A DNA stretch of 64,000 bases from the NCBI GenBank assembly GCA_030161315.1, contig BSQW01000001.1, forward strand, positions 34,160,288-34,224,287. The letters are read 5' to 3'. How positions within the stretch are numbered: position 1 is the stretch's first letter; each line of letters begins with the position of its first letter. Both the position numbers and the translations under genes were made by a program. Under the pieces are notes generated by a model. The model had not been told where the DNA came from. It saw only the letters and a list, made by a program, of their open reading frames with translations, and made no database searches. This document shows, piece by piece, positions 10,010 to 21,301 of this stretch. Source of the stretch: Eutrema japonicum (lineage: Eukaryota > Streptophyta > Magnoliopsida > Brassicales > Brassicaceae).

Positions 10010-11136
10010 TGATATATCATGGTTTTTACCCATTTTAGGCCATGATATAAGTCCTTTTTATAGAGTCTTTCTGATATTTCGTAGTATTTTAGAGTCTTTT
10101 ACAGGTCTTAGCACGTTTGGAGCAAAATTGGAGATATTGGAGCTTTCTTGAGCATTTTGGAGAGAAACTGAAGTCTGATGACTAAGTGCCCGATCTGAGC
10201 ATCAAGCATCGATCGATACCCCCTGGTATCGATCGACGCCCTTCGAGAGATAACGGGCCGTGACTTTTTATGAAGTTTGAAGAATTGCAGATCTTGCCCA
10301 TAAGACTTTGATATTTACAAGAAGACCCCAATTCGTGTTTAGGTTATTTAATTAGGATTTCCAGCCACTTTGTAAGCTATGCTTTATTTTCTATACTTTG
10401 ATTTTACTTTTAATTTTGTAGAGACAACTCTGAACTCATGTTTTTATTGATTTCTTTGATGATCTATTCAATCATGTTGCTTTCAATCTCCATGTCTGAG
10501 TAGATCCACTTTAGGATCAGGGTTCTCATAAGGATTTCTTTGAATGCTAGGTTGATTAGTTATTAGGATTCATCATCTGAATTAGTTCTTCGCCTTAGGT
10601 TGTGTTCAAAGCTAATTCTAGGTTGACAAATCTGGAACTTAGATCTTAGGATAGTTGATTAGGCACGACAGTGCGATTAATTACCTGATAGAACCTTAGG
10701 TGAGCAAATTGATTATTCGCAAAGAGATTTGGTTTAATTGATTTTCGAACATATCAAACCTGAACCTCAAAGCTGATTTAGACTTTAGGATTCGCAAAGA
10801 GATTTGGAATTCCTAGATTTAGATTTAGATAATTCTCGCAACGACAGTTGGTTAATTATACTTTAGTGATTTGAGTTCAAGAACAGTGCGTAATCTGAAT
10901 CTTTTTAGTTAGTTTATCTGCATTCATTGATTTCCTGAGAAATACCTTGAGCCTATCTTTCTCCAATTGAATTACAACTCTTTCAATTTCTGCACTGCTT
11001 TCAATTACATCTTTTGGCTTGGCTTGGCTTAATTCGATAATCTATTGTGTGATCTCCGTGAGTCTTTGTGGTTCGACCCCTAACTATACTATAACTACTG
11101 CTTTAGTACTTTTAGGGTATTAATTTGAGCATATCA
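10010..11136 (+). repeat. 3' LTR of the Athila-like element
   Basis: It begins TGATATATCATGG directly after the purine tract and ends GAGCATATCA, followed by the target duplication gcatg at 11137-11141. It aligns along its length with 4307-5435. Confidence 0.92.
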
Positions 11137-12516
11137 GCATGCTCGGTTTCCTCTCCTCGGACCTAGGCCTTGTCCTCTTCTTAGCAACCTTGCCACTTTT
11201 AACCTCATTCTCCATCGTGGTGTGAAAGAGGGATCTCAAGCAATATCCATCTAAAGCAAGGGCTTCTTCAACCCTTCCAATACTCACCGTCTCACATACG
11301 TCCACATACTCAACCTTCCGGGCTTTGGCTTCATTGTCCCCACCAATAATAGCCCCACAAATAGCGGTTGAAGAAGGCATCATTGTGTAGAACTTCTTCT
11401 CATTCACGTTCTTAAGAACAACCCTCTTGTTTATGAAGTCCAAGCTTGCACCGGTTTTGTTGAGGAATGGAGTCCAGAGGAGTAGAGGGAGCTTTATGTT
11501 TGGTGCCATCTCCATCACAACGAAGTCCGTTGGTACAAGACACCTTCCAATCTTTAGGGCAAAGTCTTCAATCATGCCAAGAGGTTTCTTCGTGGAAGAG
11601 TCTCCAAATGTGATGGTGGAGGAGTCATCGTTCAACTTATCTATCCCAAGACTTTTGGCCATCTCCAAAGTCATGACATGATCACGGTTGAGCCGGAGTC
11701 ACACAAAGCATCATCAATTTCCAAGAGTCAAAGTGTGCAAGATATTGAGAATTTCCCGGGGTTTCCAAGCTTTGGGAGAGTCTTAGGCTCGATACTTGTT
11801 GTGCTTGGAGGCACTTTATCTTGTGCCTTGTTGAGGAAACGACTGGGAAATGGAAGTGGAGGCTCATATGGGGGCGGTAAAGTGCGAATGGGCTCTCTTT
11901 TTGACCCAACAAGTATCTCTACGTTTTTCACTCTAGCCACGTCCTTGATGGACTCTTCAACCTTGTTATTCTTCTCTTCAACCAACACCATATCCTTCTC
12001 ATTCCCAAGGGTCACCTCCCCACCTTATTGGTCAATGTCCTCATTGAGGCTAGAGACTAATCCGAGGAACTCCTCAATAATGTGATCTTGCTCTTTAAGA
12101 GTGGAAAAGGTGTTGCAAGACTCTTTAGAGGTTAGTATGGCCTTCCCATTTGAAGAGCCTTGGGGATGATGTGAAGAAGGGGCGGCACTTATTTGCTCCA
12201 TTAGTTTCACATTTCAGCTCAATGCCTCAAACTTGCTATTAAGATCATTGTAAGAGCAAATGACCTTGTTGGTGGTTTCCGTTTGGCCCTTGATTAGTTG
12301 TTGGAACATGGAGGCCAAGTCAAGCTCTTGCGGTTTAGAGGTAGGTGCTTGACCTTGGGGCACAAACCCTTGTTGTTGACCTTGAAAACCGGGTGGGGCC
12401 TTTGGTTGGAATCCACTTTGGTTCCCTTAGAATTGGTTCATTGGGACAAAACCTTGTTGGTTGGAGTTAGAAGATTGACCTTGAGATTGGAATTGTTGTT
12501 GTGGAACTCCTTGAGC
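11137..12516 (-). pseudogene. Protease region of element A (Athila-lineage gypsy)
   Basis: Read on the minus strand from 12516, this has a linker (EEFLGLVSSLNEDI), then YEPPLPFPSRFLNK and GNPGKFSISC near 11740-11900. After frameshifts around 11740 and 11670 come the retropepsin active-site motif DDALCDSGSTVIM and the body (LEMAKSLGID, KIGRCLVPTDFVVMEM). The order PPLPFP...F-C.....DSG is that of Athila/Tat gag-protease proteins. The enzyme would process gag. It is broken by the shifts and by the element inserted at 11136/4307. Confidence 0.8.
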
Positions 12517-13412
12517 TTAAGTGTATTGTTGAGGGTAGAGTTGTTCTTGTGGATTCCTATAGGTTTGGTTGAACCCTTGTCTTTGGAAGTTACCTTGGTT
12601 CCCCACGTAGTTCACTTCCTCTTGTGTTTCCACGGCTTCCTCTTGATAGCAAGCTTGATTGTTCTCATAGTCACCAATTAAATGGACCGCCTTTTGAGAC
12701 TCTTTTGAAGCCACAAGAAGTTTATCTATCATGGAGGCTTGTTTATCCAACTTCTCATTCAAGGCTTTCATGTCCTTGGCTCTCTTGTTCTCATCAAAGT
12801 CACTCGTGGTCCTTGTGGCACGGTCATAATCGTCGCCATAGGTACCATCACTTTGAGCCAAGTTTTCCACTAGCTCCATTGCCTCCTCTACGTCCTTAGC
12901 TAAGAAATTACCATTCGAAGCCGTGTCAAGTAGCATTCGAATCTTAGGTAAAGCGCCTCGGTAGAGAGTACTAATAAGTGAGGCGTTGGAGAAGCCATGA
13001 TGTGGGCATTGAGAAGTGTAGCCTCTAAATCTCTCCCAAACCTCATTAAAAGATTCAATGGACCATTGTGTGAAGCTTGAAATCTCATTGCGAAGGTTGG
13101 CGGTTCTAGCCTGTGAGAAGAATTTGGCTAGAAAGGCCCTTTTGCAATCATCCCATAAAGTAATAGAACCTTGAGGCAAGCTTTTCTCCCATTGGTGAGC
13201 TTTGTCACCCAAAGAGAACGGGAAGAGACGAAGCTTCAAACCATTTTCGGATACTCCATTGATCTTGGTGAGACCACATATCCGGTCAAATTTGTCAATG
13301 TGATCTAGAGGATCCTCCATTGACAACCCATGGAACTTGTTAGCTTGAACCATGTTGATTAGCCCGGGTTTGACCTCAAAGTTTTTGTTTTCAACCGGAG
13401 GTGGTTGAATCC
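12517..13412 (-). pseudogene. gag of element A, main part
   Basis: The minus strand encodes a retrotransposon gag capsid domain: QPPPVENKNFEVKPGLI, FHGLSMEDPLDHIDKF, FPFSLGDKAHQWEKSLP, ISSFTQWSIESFNEVWERF, CPHHGFSNASLISTLYRG and LLDTASNGNF. A coiled segment (KALNEKLDKQASMIDKL) and a Gln/Asn-rich tail follow. The frame from about 13400 to 12517 has no stop. Upstream codons above 13412 come from the LTR of element B and are not gag. The true N-terminus is at 26373-26699, on the other side of element B. The join falls at the duplicated aatcc. Confidence 0.9.
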
Positions 13413-13718
13413 TTATATGATCCTGGAAAGCATCAAGGAGGAACAGCGTGAACCAGAACTTCATCAAACATGCCACACAAGCCGCATAGGAAACAACAAG
13501 GATATATGTGCCTTTCTTGGAGCATACGGAATGAACCACGAAGATTCAAAGCATGAGACCACTTGGAAAACATTCTCAGCTCACCCAGAGCACACTACAA
13601 AGTGGAATCAGTCCATTTGGAGCTCAAAAGAATGAGTTATTGAATTTACAAATCGGGTGATTCCCAGCTTACCCAATTTGGACATACCAGCCTTAATTGG
13701 AGGTTTCCAAGAAGACCA
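13413..13718 (+). repeat. 5' LTR of element B, first part
   Basis: Matches 25108-25412 and is interrupted after cca at 13716-13718 by the CACTA element. The LTR continues at 21302. Confidence 0.9.
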
Positions 13719-14100
13719 CACTACAAGAAAACCTGGATATTGCGACTACGACTTACGACTACGATTGTAGTCGTAAAGAAATAGCGACTACATAACGACT
13801 ATATGGCGACTGCAAGATATATTACGACTTAGTTACGACTACACAATAGTTGCTCCGCTTTTAGTCGTACCTTAGTCGTAAAATTGCGACAAAATAGCGA
13901 CATTATACGGCGAGTAGTAAATATAGTCGTAATGTAGTCGTTAAAAACCGGTATAGGCCACGTGCTTCTCGTTTTGATGTCGGTGGACCTAACTAAGTTA
14001 AAGTTTTTACAGCAGTCGGAAATTAGTCGTAAAAAAATAATGTAGTCGTAAAAAAGTCGCAAAAATAGTCGCAAAAATCTCTATAAATATATTCGAACGA
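13719..14100 (+). repeat. Left terminal and sub-terminal repeats of the CACTA element
   Basis: After the terminal inverted repeat, about 350 bp contain many copies of a (T)ACGACTA / TAGTCGTA motif in both orientations. In CACTA elements such repeats bind the TNPA-type protein and act with the TIR in transposition. Confidence 0.88.
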
Positions 14101-14180
14101 CATTAGTTTCTTTCATTCACAGTCCATTGGTGGTGAGAAACACGAAATTGAGGAGAAAAAAAAAGTTTGTTACTAAAAAA

Positions 14181-17057
14181 ATGTCGGGAAATTACAATTA
14201 TAGTAATTTTCGGGAGTGGATGTATAAAAGGTTCGATGAAGCGACGAGAAATTTCTCGGTAGAGTTCATAGCGGGGGTGGATCAATTCATGACATTTGTA
14301 AATGGCCAGCCCCTAACGCAGAGCAATCGCGGTAAGTTTTACTGCCCTTGTAGTGATTGCGAGAACAATAATTTCTTGTCGGGTACAAGAATTTGGAAAC
14401 ATCTTTATAGTAAAGGATTTATGCCAGATTATTATGTTTGGTATAAGCATGGAGAAGAACTCGATATGGATTTAGGAACGAGTTCTGTAGATCCGACGTG
14501 GGTAAGTGGTAGTGAAGAAGTGGGTAATGTAGAAGGAGGTAGATATGTTGATATGGTGAATGATGCATTTCGTGAGAACGTGAGTTTTGATTACTCTCAT
14601 GAGGATGGTAGTTATCACAGTGTAGAAGAACCGGTACGCAATCATTCCAAAAAGTTCTATGAGTTGTTAGAAGGAGCCAAAAATCCATTATACGATGGTT
14701 GTCGTGAAGGTCACTCACAGTTATCCTTTGCTGCTGAGCTCATGCAACATAAGGCAGATCATAATATGAGTGAGAGGTTAGTGGATTCGATGTGCGGAAT
14801 GTTTAATAACTACTTACCAGAAGGAAACCAGGCAACGAGTTCAAATTACGAGACGGAAAAATTGATGAACAATTTAGGCCTCCCATGTCATGCAATTGAT
14901 GTTTGCGTTAACAATTGTATGATCTTCTGGAAAGAAGACGAAAGGTTAGATAAGTGTCGGTTTTGTAATTCAGAAAGATGGATGCCAAACGAGCAACACC
15001 GTAGGACCAAGGTACCATATAGTCGTATGTGGTATATGCCTATTGCTGACAGATTAAAGAGAATGTATCAGAGCGAGAAGACTGCAGCGGCAATGAGATG
15101 GCATGCCGAGCACCAGCCGAATGAAGGAGAAATGAGTCATCCGTCTGATGCGACGGAGTGGAAAATTTTTCAATATCTACATCCCCGGTTTGCCGAAGAA
15201 CCCCGTAACGTTTATCTTGGGTTATGTACAGATGGGTTCAATCCATTTGGCATGTCAAAAAATCATTCACTGTGGCCCGTGATCTTGACTCCATATAATT
15301 TACCCCCTGGTATGTGCATGAATACGGAGTACTTGTTTCTTACCATTATGAATTCTGGGCCAAATCATCCTCGAGGTAGTCTCGATATATTCCTCCGGCC
15401 TCTTATTGAGGAGTTAAAAGAATTGTGGTTCACTGGAGTTGATGCGTACGATGTGTCATTGAACCAAAATTTTAATCTAAAAGCAGTGTTGTTGTGGACG
15501 ATAAGCGACTTTCCGGCGTATAGCATGTTATCAGGATGGAGCACCCATGGGAAATTGGCTTGTCCAATTTGCATGGAAGATACAAAGTCTTTTTATCTCC
15601 CGCATGGAAGAAAGACGTGTTGGTTCGATTGTCACCGAAGATTTCTTCCTCTTGATCATCCACTAAGGAAGAATAAAAAAGACTTTTTGAAGGGAAAAGA
15701 CGCTAAGCAAGAGTATCCACCTGAGATTTTGACAGGTGAGCAAGTTTATAAATACCGGTTGCGTCGGGTAAAGCCACCGAAAACAAAGGATGTTGGTGGA
15801 AACGGTCACGAAAAGAAGAAGCCTGGATTTGGGAAGACACATAACTGGCACAAAGAAAGCATATTCTGGGAGCTGCCGTATTGGAGGGACCTCAATCTTC
15901 GTCATAATCTCGATCTGATGCATATAGAGAAGAATTTTTTTGACAACATCATGAATACTCTTATGCGTGTGAAGGGTAAATCAAAAGACACCATCCCGTC
16001 AAGATTGGATATAGCACAATTCTGTTCTCGGCCACACTTACATATTGATGATGAGGGTAGAGCTCCTTTCCCCGCCTACTCATTGTCAGACGAAGCTAGA
16101 AGAAGCTTATTAGAATGTGTGAAACATTCGGTCAAATTCCCAGATGGTTATGCTGCAGACTTAGCTAGTTGTGCTGATATGGTGAATGAAAAATTTTCTG
16201 GGATGAAGAGTCATGACTGTCATGTTTTTATGGAGCGGTTACTTCCATTTATCCTCGGAGAACTAGTAGACATGAACATCCACCGCGCGTTATCAAGTAC
16301 TAATTATTTATAATTTTGTTTACATGCCACACGTTAATATGATTCTATTAATTTATACTAACCAACTGTAGTTTCAATATAAAAATTGTAGGGATCGCAG
16401 TGTTTTTCCGTGACTTATGTTCCAGAACTTTGCAGAAAAGTCGCGTCCAAATTCTAAAACATAACATAGTTTTAATCATTTGCAATCTGGAAAAGATCTT
16501 CCCACCATCATTTTTTGACGTGATGGAACACCTGCCTATACATCTCCCTTACGAAGCTGAAGTAGGAGGCCCTGTGCAATACAGGTGGATGTACCCTTTT
16601 GAAAGGTTTTTCAAAAAGTTGAAAGGGAAAGCAAAAAATAAAAGATATGCACCAGGATCGATTGTTCAATCATATTTAAAAGAGGAGGTAGCTTATTTCA
16701 CAGCGCATTATTTTCCCTCGGATATACAAACAAATTCAAGGTAAACACTACAATTAATATTAGACATTCATTTTGCCATTGCTAAACATGCTAGATATTC
16801 TAAATTTGTTCTCAATAATTACGCCAGATTAACAAGATTCGATGAAGGTGAAGTTCCCGAATACCATTTTCCTGGAGTACCTGATATATTTACACACGTG
16901 GGCCGTCCAAGTGGGGAAATGAATGAAATCTGGCTTTCAGGGAAAGACATTGAAATCGCACATGCATATGTCTTGCGAAATTGTGAATATTTTCAGACAC
17001 TTGAGAGGTATATTTCGGCTAATCATTCCTTAATCTTTCGGCTAATCATTCCTTAAG

Positions 17058-17101
<44 letters not shown>

Positions 17102-18078
17102 TGGTTTTACACAGTTTCTTTGAATATTATATTTCTACAAAATATCCAGAACTCTCCGAAAAAGAACTCGCGTTCAAAAGAGCTCAGGAATATCATTTAT
17201 GGGTGAAAGATTATGTATGTCTAAATAATATTTTTCACTATGTATATAATATATATGTTATGATCTATAGCTATATATATTTGATATTGACTATCATTTT
17301 GCAGGTTACTTACTGGAACGCCATAAAACCTTTTCCTATGTGGGTTCAAGAGATAGTTCATGGTCCTTTGGATAAGGCCAAAACCTGGCCCATCTATTTT
17401 ACAAGAGGCTATTTGTTTCATACGAAAAAGCACAGCGAGGGCCGAAAGACATGTAACTATGGCGTGTGTGCTAAAGGAGAGAATTATAGTGATGCATCTG
17501 ATGAAGCTGATTTTCACGGGATCTTAACTGATATCATACAAATCGAGTATGAAGGGGTGGTTAATTTGAGAATCACACTGTTTAAGTGTACGTGGTACGA
17601 TCCCGTTATCGGTAGAGGCACTCGAAGGAGCAACGCTGGCATTGTAGATGTTCGCTCATCGGGAAGATACAATAAATACGAACCATTTATTCTAGGTATG
17701 TACATTCACTTATCTATAAGAAGAGAATCATTTGTGGCTAAATGTTTGTCATACACAGCCTCTCAAGCGAATCAAGTTTGTTATATCCGATACCCGTACA
17801 AGAAGAGAAAGAATCATCCGTGGCTAAATGTTGTCAAAGTCAACCCGAGGGGAAATATATCAGGTGAATATAGCAACACAGAACCGATTCTATTGCAACA
17901 AGAAAATGATGACCCCGTAATGATAATTACAATTGAAGATCTTGAGGTCGACAATTTGGTACAAAGTGTTAACCCAATAAATCTCGATTGGGATGTCGGA
18001 GATGCAGAACGAGAAGATGAATTCGAAGCTCATTTATTGGATTATGATGATGATGTAGCGGAAGAAGAAGCTTGCTAA
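14181..18078 (+). CDS. CACTA transposase, TNPD/Tnp2-like (Transpos_assoc, Transposase_21, DUF4218, DUF4216)
   Basis: The likely start is the ATG at 14181 (MSGNYNYSNFREWM). Exon 1 runs to 16296. The N-terminal zinc-binding Transpos_assoc domain shows FYCPCSDCENN and WKHLYSKGF. A Tnp2-type Transposase_21 domain follows (LGLCTDGFNPFGMS, MLSGWSTHGKLACPICM, RHNLDLMHIEKNFFDNIMNT). Inferred later exons are 16392-16740 (DUF4218: PIHLPYEAEVGGPVQYRWMYPFERF), 16828-17007, 17115-17214, 17305-17695 (DUF4216: KCTWYDPV) and 17758-18078. All proposed introns have GT/AG ends and keep the frame, and I see no disabling change. The protein would cut and join the CACTA ends in the nucleus. Expression is unknown. 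Confidence 0.9.
17058..17093. repeat. TA dinucleotide microsatellite
   Basis: A run of about 17 TA units lies inside the third intron of the CACTA transposase gene. Confidence 0.95.
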
Positions 18079-18500
18079 TTTCCTTATATAAGTTTGTAAC
18101 AAAATGCTACTAAATATATCAAAATCGTCATGATCTTATATAATAATTTTTTTTTTTGTTTATTATGTTCTTCTTATATAAGTTTTTTTTAATTATGTTT
18201 TTTTCCTATATAAGTTTTTTATATACTAATTTTTGTTATATAAGTTTTTTTATATATAAGTTTTTTTGTCTAATTTTGTCTAATTTTTGTCTAATTTTGT
18301 CTAAAACCCACGAATCCCCAAATTTTGTCCCCATAAACACAAATCCCGTCTAAAAACCCTAATTGCTCTATCAATCCTCAATCGATTGCGATTTCTCCCC
18401 AAACCCTAATCCCCAACAAAACTCGTTCAATCCTCAATCGATTCAGTATCCCTCGCAATCGATCTCTCCCCGAAAACCTGGCAATCGATTTCTCCCCAAA
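18078..18500. other. AT-rich spacer between the two CACTA genes
   Basis: This contains imperfect repeats of TATATAAGTTTTTT and (T)CTAATTTTTGT at 18160-18300. A short CAATCGATTTCTCCCCAA-like repeat follows at 18380-18520. It probably holds the 3' end of the first gene and the promoter of the second. Confidence 0.6.
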
Positions 18501-18533
18501 AACCTCGCAATCGATCTCTCCGAAATTTCTCTG

Positions 18534-20621
18534 ATGCCTGTAGGAGGAAGAGGGGGGCCAAGGTTCGAGCTCCGATACAACAGAGAAGACCCAACCAGAA
18601 GTCGCCACTATCATCCCGATACAACTTCACCCCATCCCCGCCGCAACTTCAAAGGAAGAAGAGCAAAGTATCTTCGGAGCAGAACTTCTCTCCGCCGCAA
18701 CCCTCTCCATCGACGAAGCATTTCAAAGACTACCCTCCGCCGACCCAGTTGTTCCAGACGACGTTACCGCGGGAATCCCACAGCTCTCAAAGTCAACCGC
18801 TGATGACTCCGCTTCAAAGCTCCCAACCTCAACCGGAGACTCCTCGACGAAAGAGCAACTCGAATCCTGAAGATGCGGTGTCTCCACGACGAGGGTCCCC
18901 TACTCCTCCGCTGCAGAACTCTTCTGGTCACAACAATCACTTCTCCAACAGAGTGGACAATGTCGAAGCATATAGAGATGACTCCGACGATGAGGTGATC
19001 GATGACACTGCCCAGTTTGACCCGGATCTCGAAGACAGCAGACTCGAAGCCCTTAATGCTCTGCTAAGCGTCCCAAACCGGCACAAGATTAGGGGTATTA
19101 CGACGCTTTCACCCATCGAACCTCAGCCTGCCAAAACTACATGGTGAGTTTCTCTTGTTCATTAGGTTTTTTGTTGCGGAAGTGGACTAATTTGCGTGAG
19201 TTATTATGTTTATTGCGTGATGTTCATTGCTTAAACGTATTTCACTTTGATATACATGACAAGTGTGATTAGGTTAGTGTTTTCTTGTTAGGTTAGTATA
19301 TGTGATGATTCTCTTGTTAGGTTAGTAATGTTTGCTTATCTGTGATGATGATGAGATTGTGTAACTTGTGTTTTTTGATCACTAACTTTATTGATTTTCA
19401 TTTCTATGTCTAGGTTTGGTCGTGACTCCTCAAAGCTCACAAGGAAGATCACAAGGATCTTCACAAGCAAGTTCAATGGACCATATTACACATGGTTTTG
19501 TGTGCCTCGCAATAGACAGGAAAGATATTTCCTTGAATTCGCGGTAAGTAGGATTCTATCTCGTATCTTGCATTATTTTCTTTATATAATGTACTTTACT
19601 AACACATGTTGCTTATTCTTCTGTTGTAGAAAACACATCATTGGGATCTCGTTTTCTCAGGGCTAGTTCAACAACATTTTGAAAGCATTTGTCAAACCAG
19701 AATGAAGGATATGGTCAGCACCTGTAGGAGAACACGAGTGAGACCAAAGTGGATCAATTCAACTCTGTGGACAGTAATGTGCACATACTGGGACACATCA
19801 GAAGCTCAGAAGAGGAGTCAGACCGCATCGCAAGCTCGAAAATCTGACCGGAAAGGCCTGGGCGAGCACAAGCACTTCACAGGCCAAAAGTCATATGCTC
19901 AAGTCCAACAGGAAATGGTAAGTTAACTTTCAATATCTAATGCTTCTGTTTGTGAGGTTATTCTTCAAGTTTCAGGTTTATTTCATAATTTTCTTAATGT
20001 TTCAGGAAGTGGAAGTAGGGAGGCCAGTTAGTGTTGGTGAGGTTTTTATCAGAATTCACACAAGACCGGATGGTACGTTAGTTGATCGGAAGGCAGCAAA
20101 GGTTGCGAAAACCTATGAGCAGAATGTGAAAGCTAAGCTCTCTGAGTTTCAGTCTGAAGATGGTAATCGAGAGCTTACCACAGAGGAGGACAACGAGATC
20201 TTTCTTCAGGTGAAACATTTCATGCTCTGTTTTCTTTACTTGTGATATATTTCCCATATATGTTAACCTTCAGTTTTTTTTTTTACTTTTGCAGTCAACA
20301 GAAAAAGATTCAAGAGGAACACCATATGGAGTAGGAAGTCTCGCCAATGCTCTTGTGACTGGAAAGCAGAACCACGCTGCAAGTTCTTCTTCCTTTCAAT
20401 CGTTTCAAGATCAACTTGTGGCAACTCAGAAACTGCTAGAAGAACAAGCCGCCAAGAACGCTCGACTAGAGGCTGATCAACAAACCAAGTTTAAGCAGTT
20501 TTCGATGATGGAAAAGTTCCTCAAACTCAATCCAAGGTATGTTGACTTCTTGTCTAATGAAGCTGCTGCTACACATACTGATCAAGCAACAACAGAGGTG
20601 TTTGGTACCTCTGATCCTTAG
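18534..20621 (+). CDS. CACTA second protein, Transposase_24 (Ptta/En/Spm) family
   Basis: Inferred exons are about 18.5 kb to 19143, 19414-19543, 19630-19917, 20006-20209 and 20295-20621, all with GT/AG borders. The first exon is Pro/Ser-rich and then acidic (DDSDDEVIDDTAQFDPD). The conserved part reads WFGRDSSKLTRKITRIFTSKF, YFLEFAKTHHWD, RPKWINSTLWTVMCTYWD and FTGQKSYAQV, matching Transposase_24 proteins. The C-terminus is a coiled coil (LEEQAAKNARLEADQQTKF). This class probably corresponds to the TNPA-like DNA-binding partner. The start is uncertain: the ATG at 18534 is in a different frame from the rest of exon 1, so either an upstream start or extra splicing is needed. Confidence 0.85.
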
Positions 20622-21298
20622 GTTGTTTTCTATTTGGTACCTTTAGATTTTTTGCAACATGAACTTGTTAAATGTTGGTTTTTGTCAAAACTCCTTAGTA
20701 TAGGAGTTTTCTTTTGTAAATGTACTACTTCAACATTTTGTATTGTAAATGTTTAAGCTTAATAAGTACTTCTAATTTGTTTTTCGTTTACAAACAAATT
20801 CATTTACACAAACAGGATTTCAAATCAAAGGAATTAGCATTGAAACAATTACACATTCTGATTTCATATTTACAAACGTAGTCGCAAATTGGTAGTAAAA
20901 AGTTCAAAAAACAGTCGGTATGTAGTCGCAAAATGGTCGTGAACATTTTAACATTTCGTATACTGTACCACATTTTCGTCGTTATTTAGTCGTTAAATAG
21001 TTAATTATATTGTCGGTAAATAGTCGTAACATTTACCGACTAAATTACGTCTGTGTATTTTACTACTATATTACGACTAACTTACGTCTAAATAATTTAC
21101 GACTATATTACGACGAATTTACGACTACACTAATCAGTCGTAAATGAGTCGTAAAATTACGACTAGTTAACGACTATATGTTTTTACGACGAGAAATTTC
21201 CTACAATTACATTTAGTCGCAAAATGGTCGTAAAAATGGAGTTTACGACTACTTTGCGACTGTTATTGTAGTCGCAATAACCAGGTTTTCTTGTAGTG
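20622..21298 (+). repeat. Right sub-terminal and terminal repeats of the CACTA element
   Basis: About 200 bp of 3' flank are followed from 20875 by dense TAGTCGTAA/TTACGACTA repeats in both orientations. The inverted terminus CCAGGTTTTCTTGTAGTG ends at 21298. Confidence 0.88.
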
Positions 21299-21301
21299 CC
21301 A

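Larger units (their letters stand above)
4307..11136 (+). mobile_element. Athila-like LTR retrotransposon with gag-protease only
   Basis: This 6.8 kb element has two LTRs of 1129 and 1127 bp, both starting TGATATATCATGG and ending GAGCATATCA. It also has a tRNA-Asp-type primer site at 5440, a polypurine tract ending at 10009 and a perfect 5 bp target duplication gcatg. The interior encodes only a degenerate gag and an aspartic protease. I find no reverse transcriptase, RNase H or integrase, so it would have needed enzymes from a relative. The two LTRs differ by several percent in the parts compared by eye, so the insertion is not recent. It landed in the protease region of element A. Confidence 0.93.
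13719..21298 (+). mobile_element. CACTA (En/Spm) DNA transposon, apparently complete
   Basis: The ends are CACTACAAGAAAACCTGG and its inverse, and the terminal inverted repeat matches at 30 of the first 31 positions. The element is 7580 bp and is flanked by a 3 bp target duplication cca (13716-13718 and 21299-21301). The uninterrupted LTR at 25108-26372 shows the empty site (GACGACCATGACGAG near 25405-25420). Inside are a TNPD/Tnp2-like gene (14181-18078) and a Transposase_24-like gene (18.5-20.6 kb), both on the plus strand with plausible splice sites. Sub-terminal regions are full of TAGTCGTAA/TTACGACTA repeats, the usual binding sites for the smaller CACTA protein. Confidence 0.96.

Noticed and set aside
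12298..12681. Plus-strand open frame of 127 codons
   Set aside because: It is the reverse of the Gln/Asn-rich gag tail on the minus strand. The Leu-rich translation is a composition shadow.
18363..18803. Basic Arg-rich open frame as a separate gene
   Set aside because: It overlaps the first exon of the Transposase_24-like gene in a different frame. The downstream exon and its splice site support the other frame.
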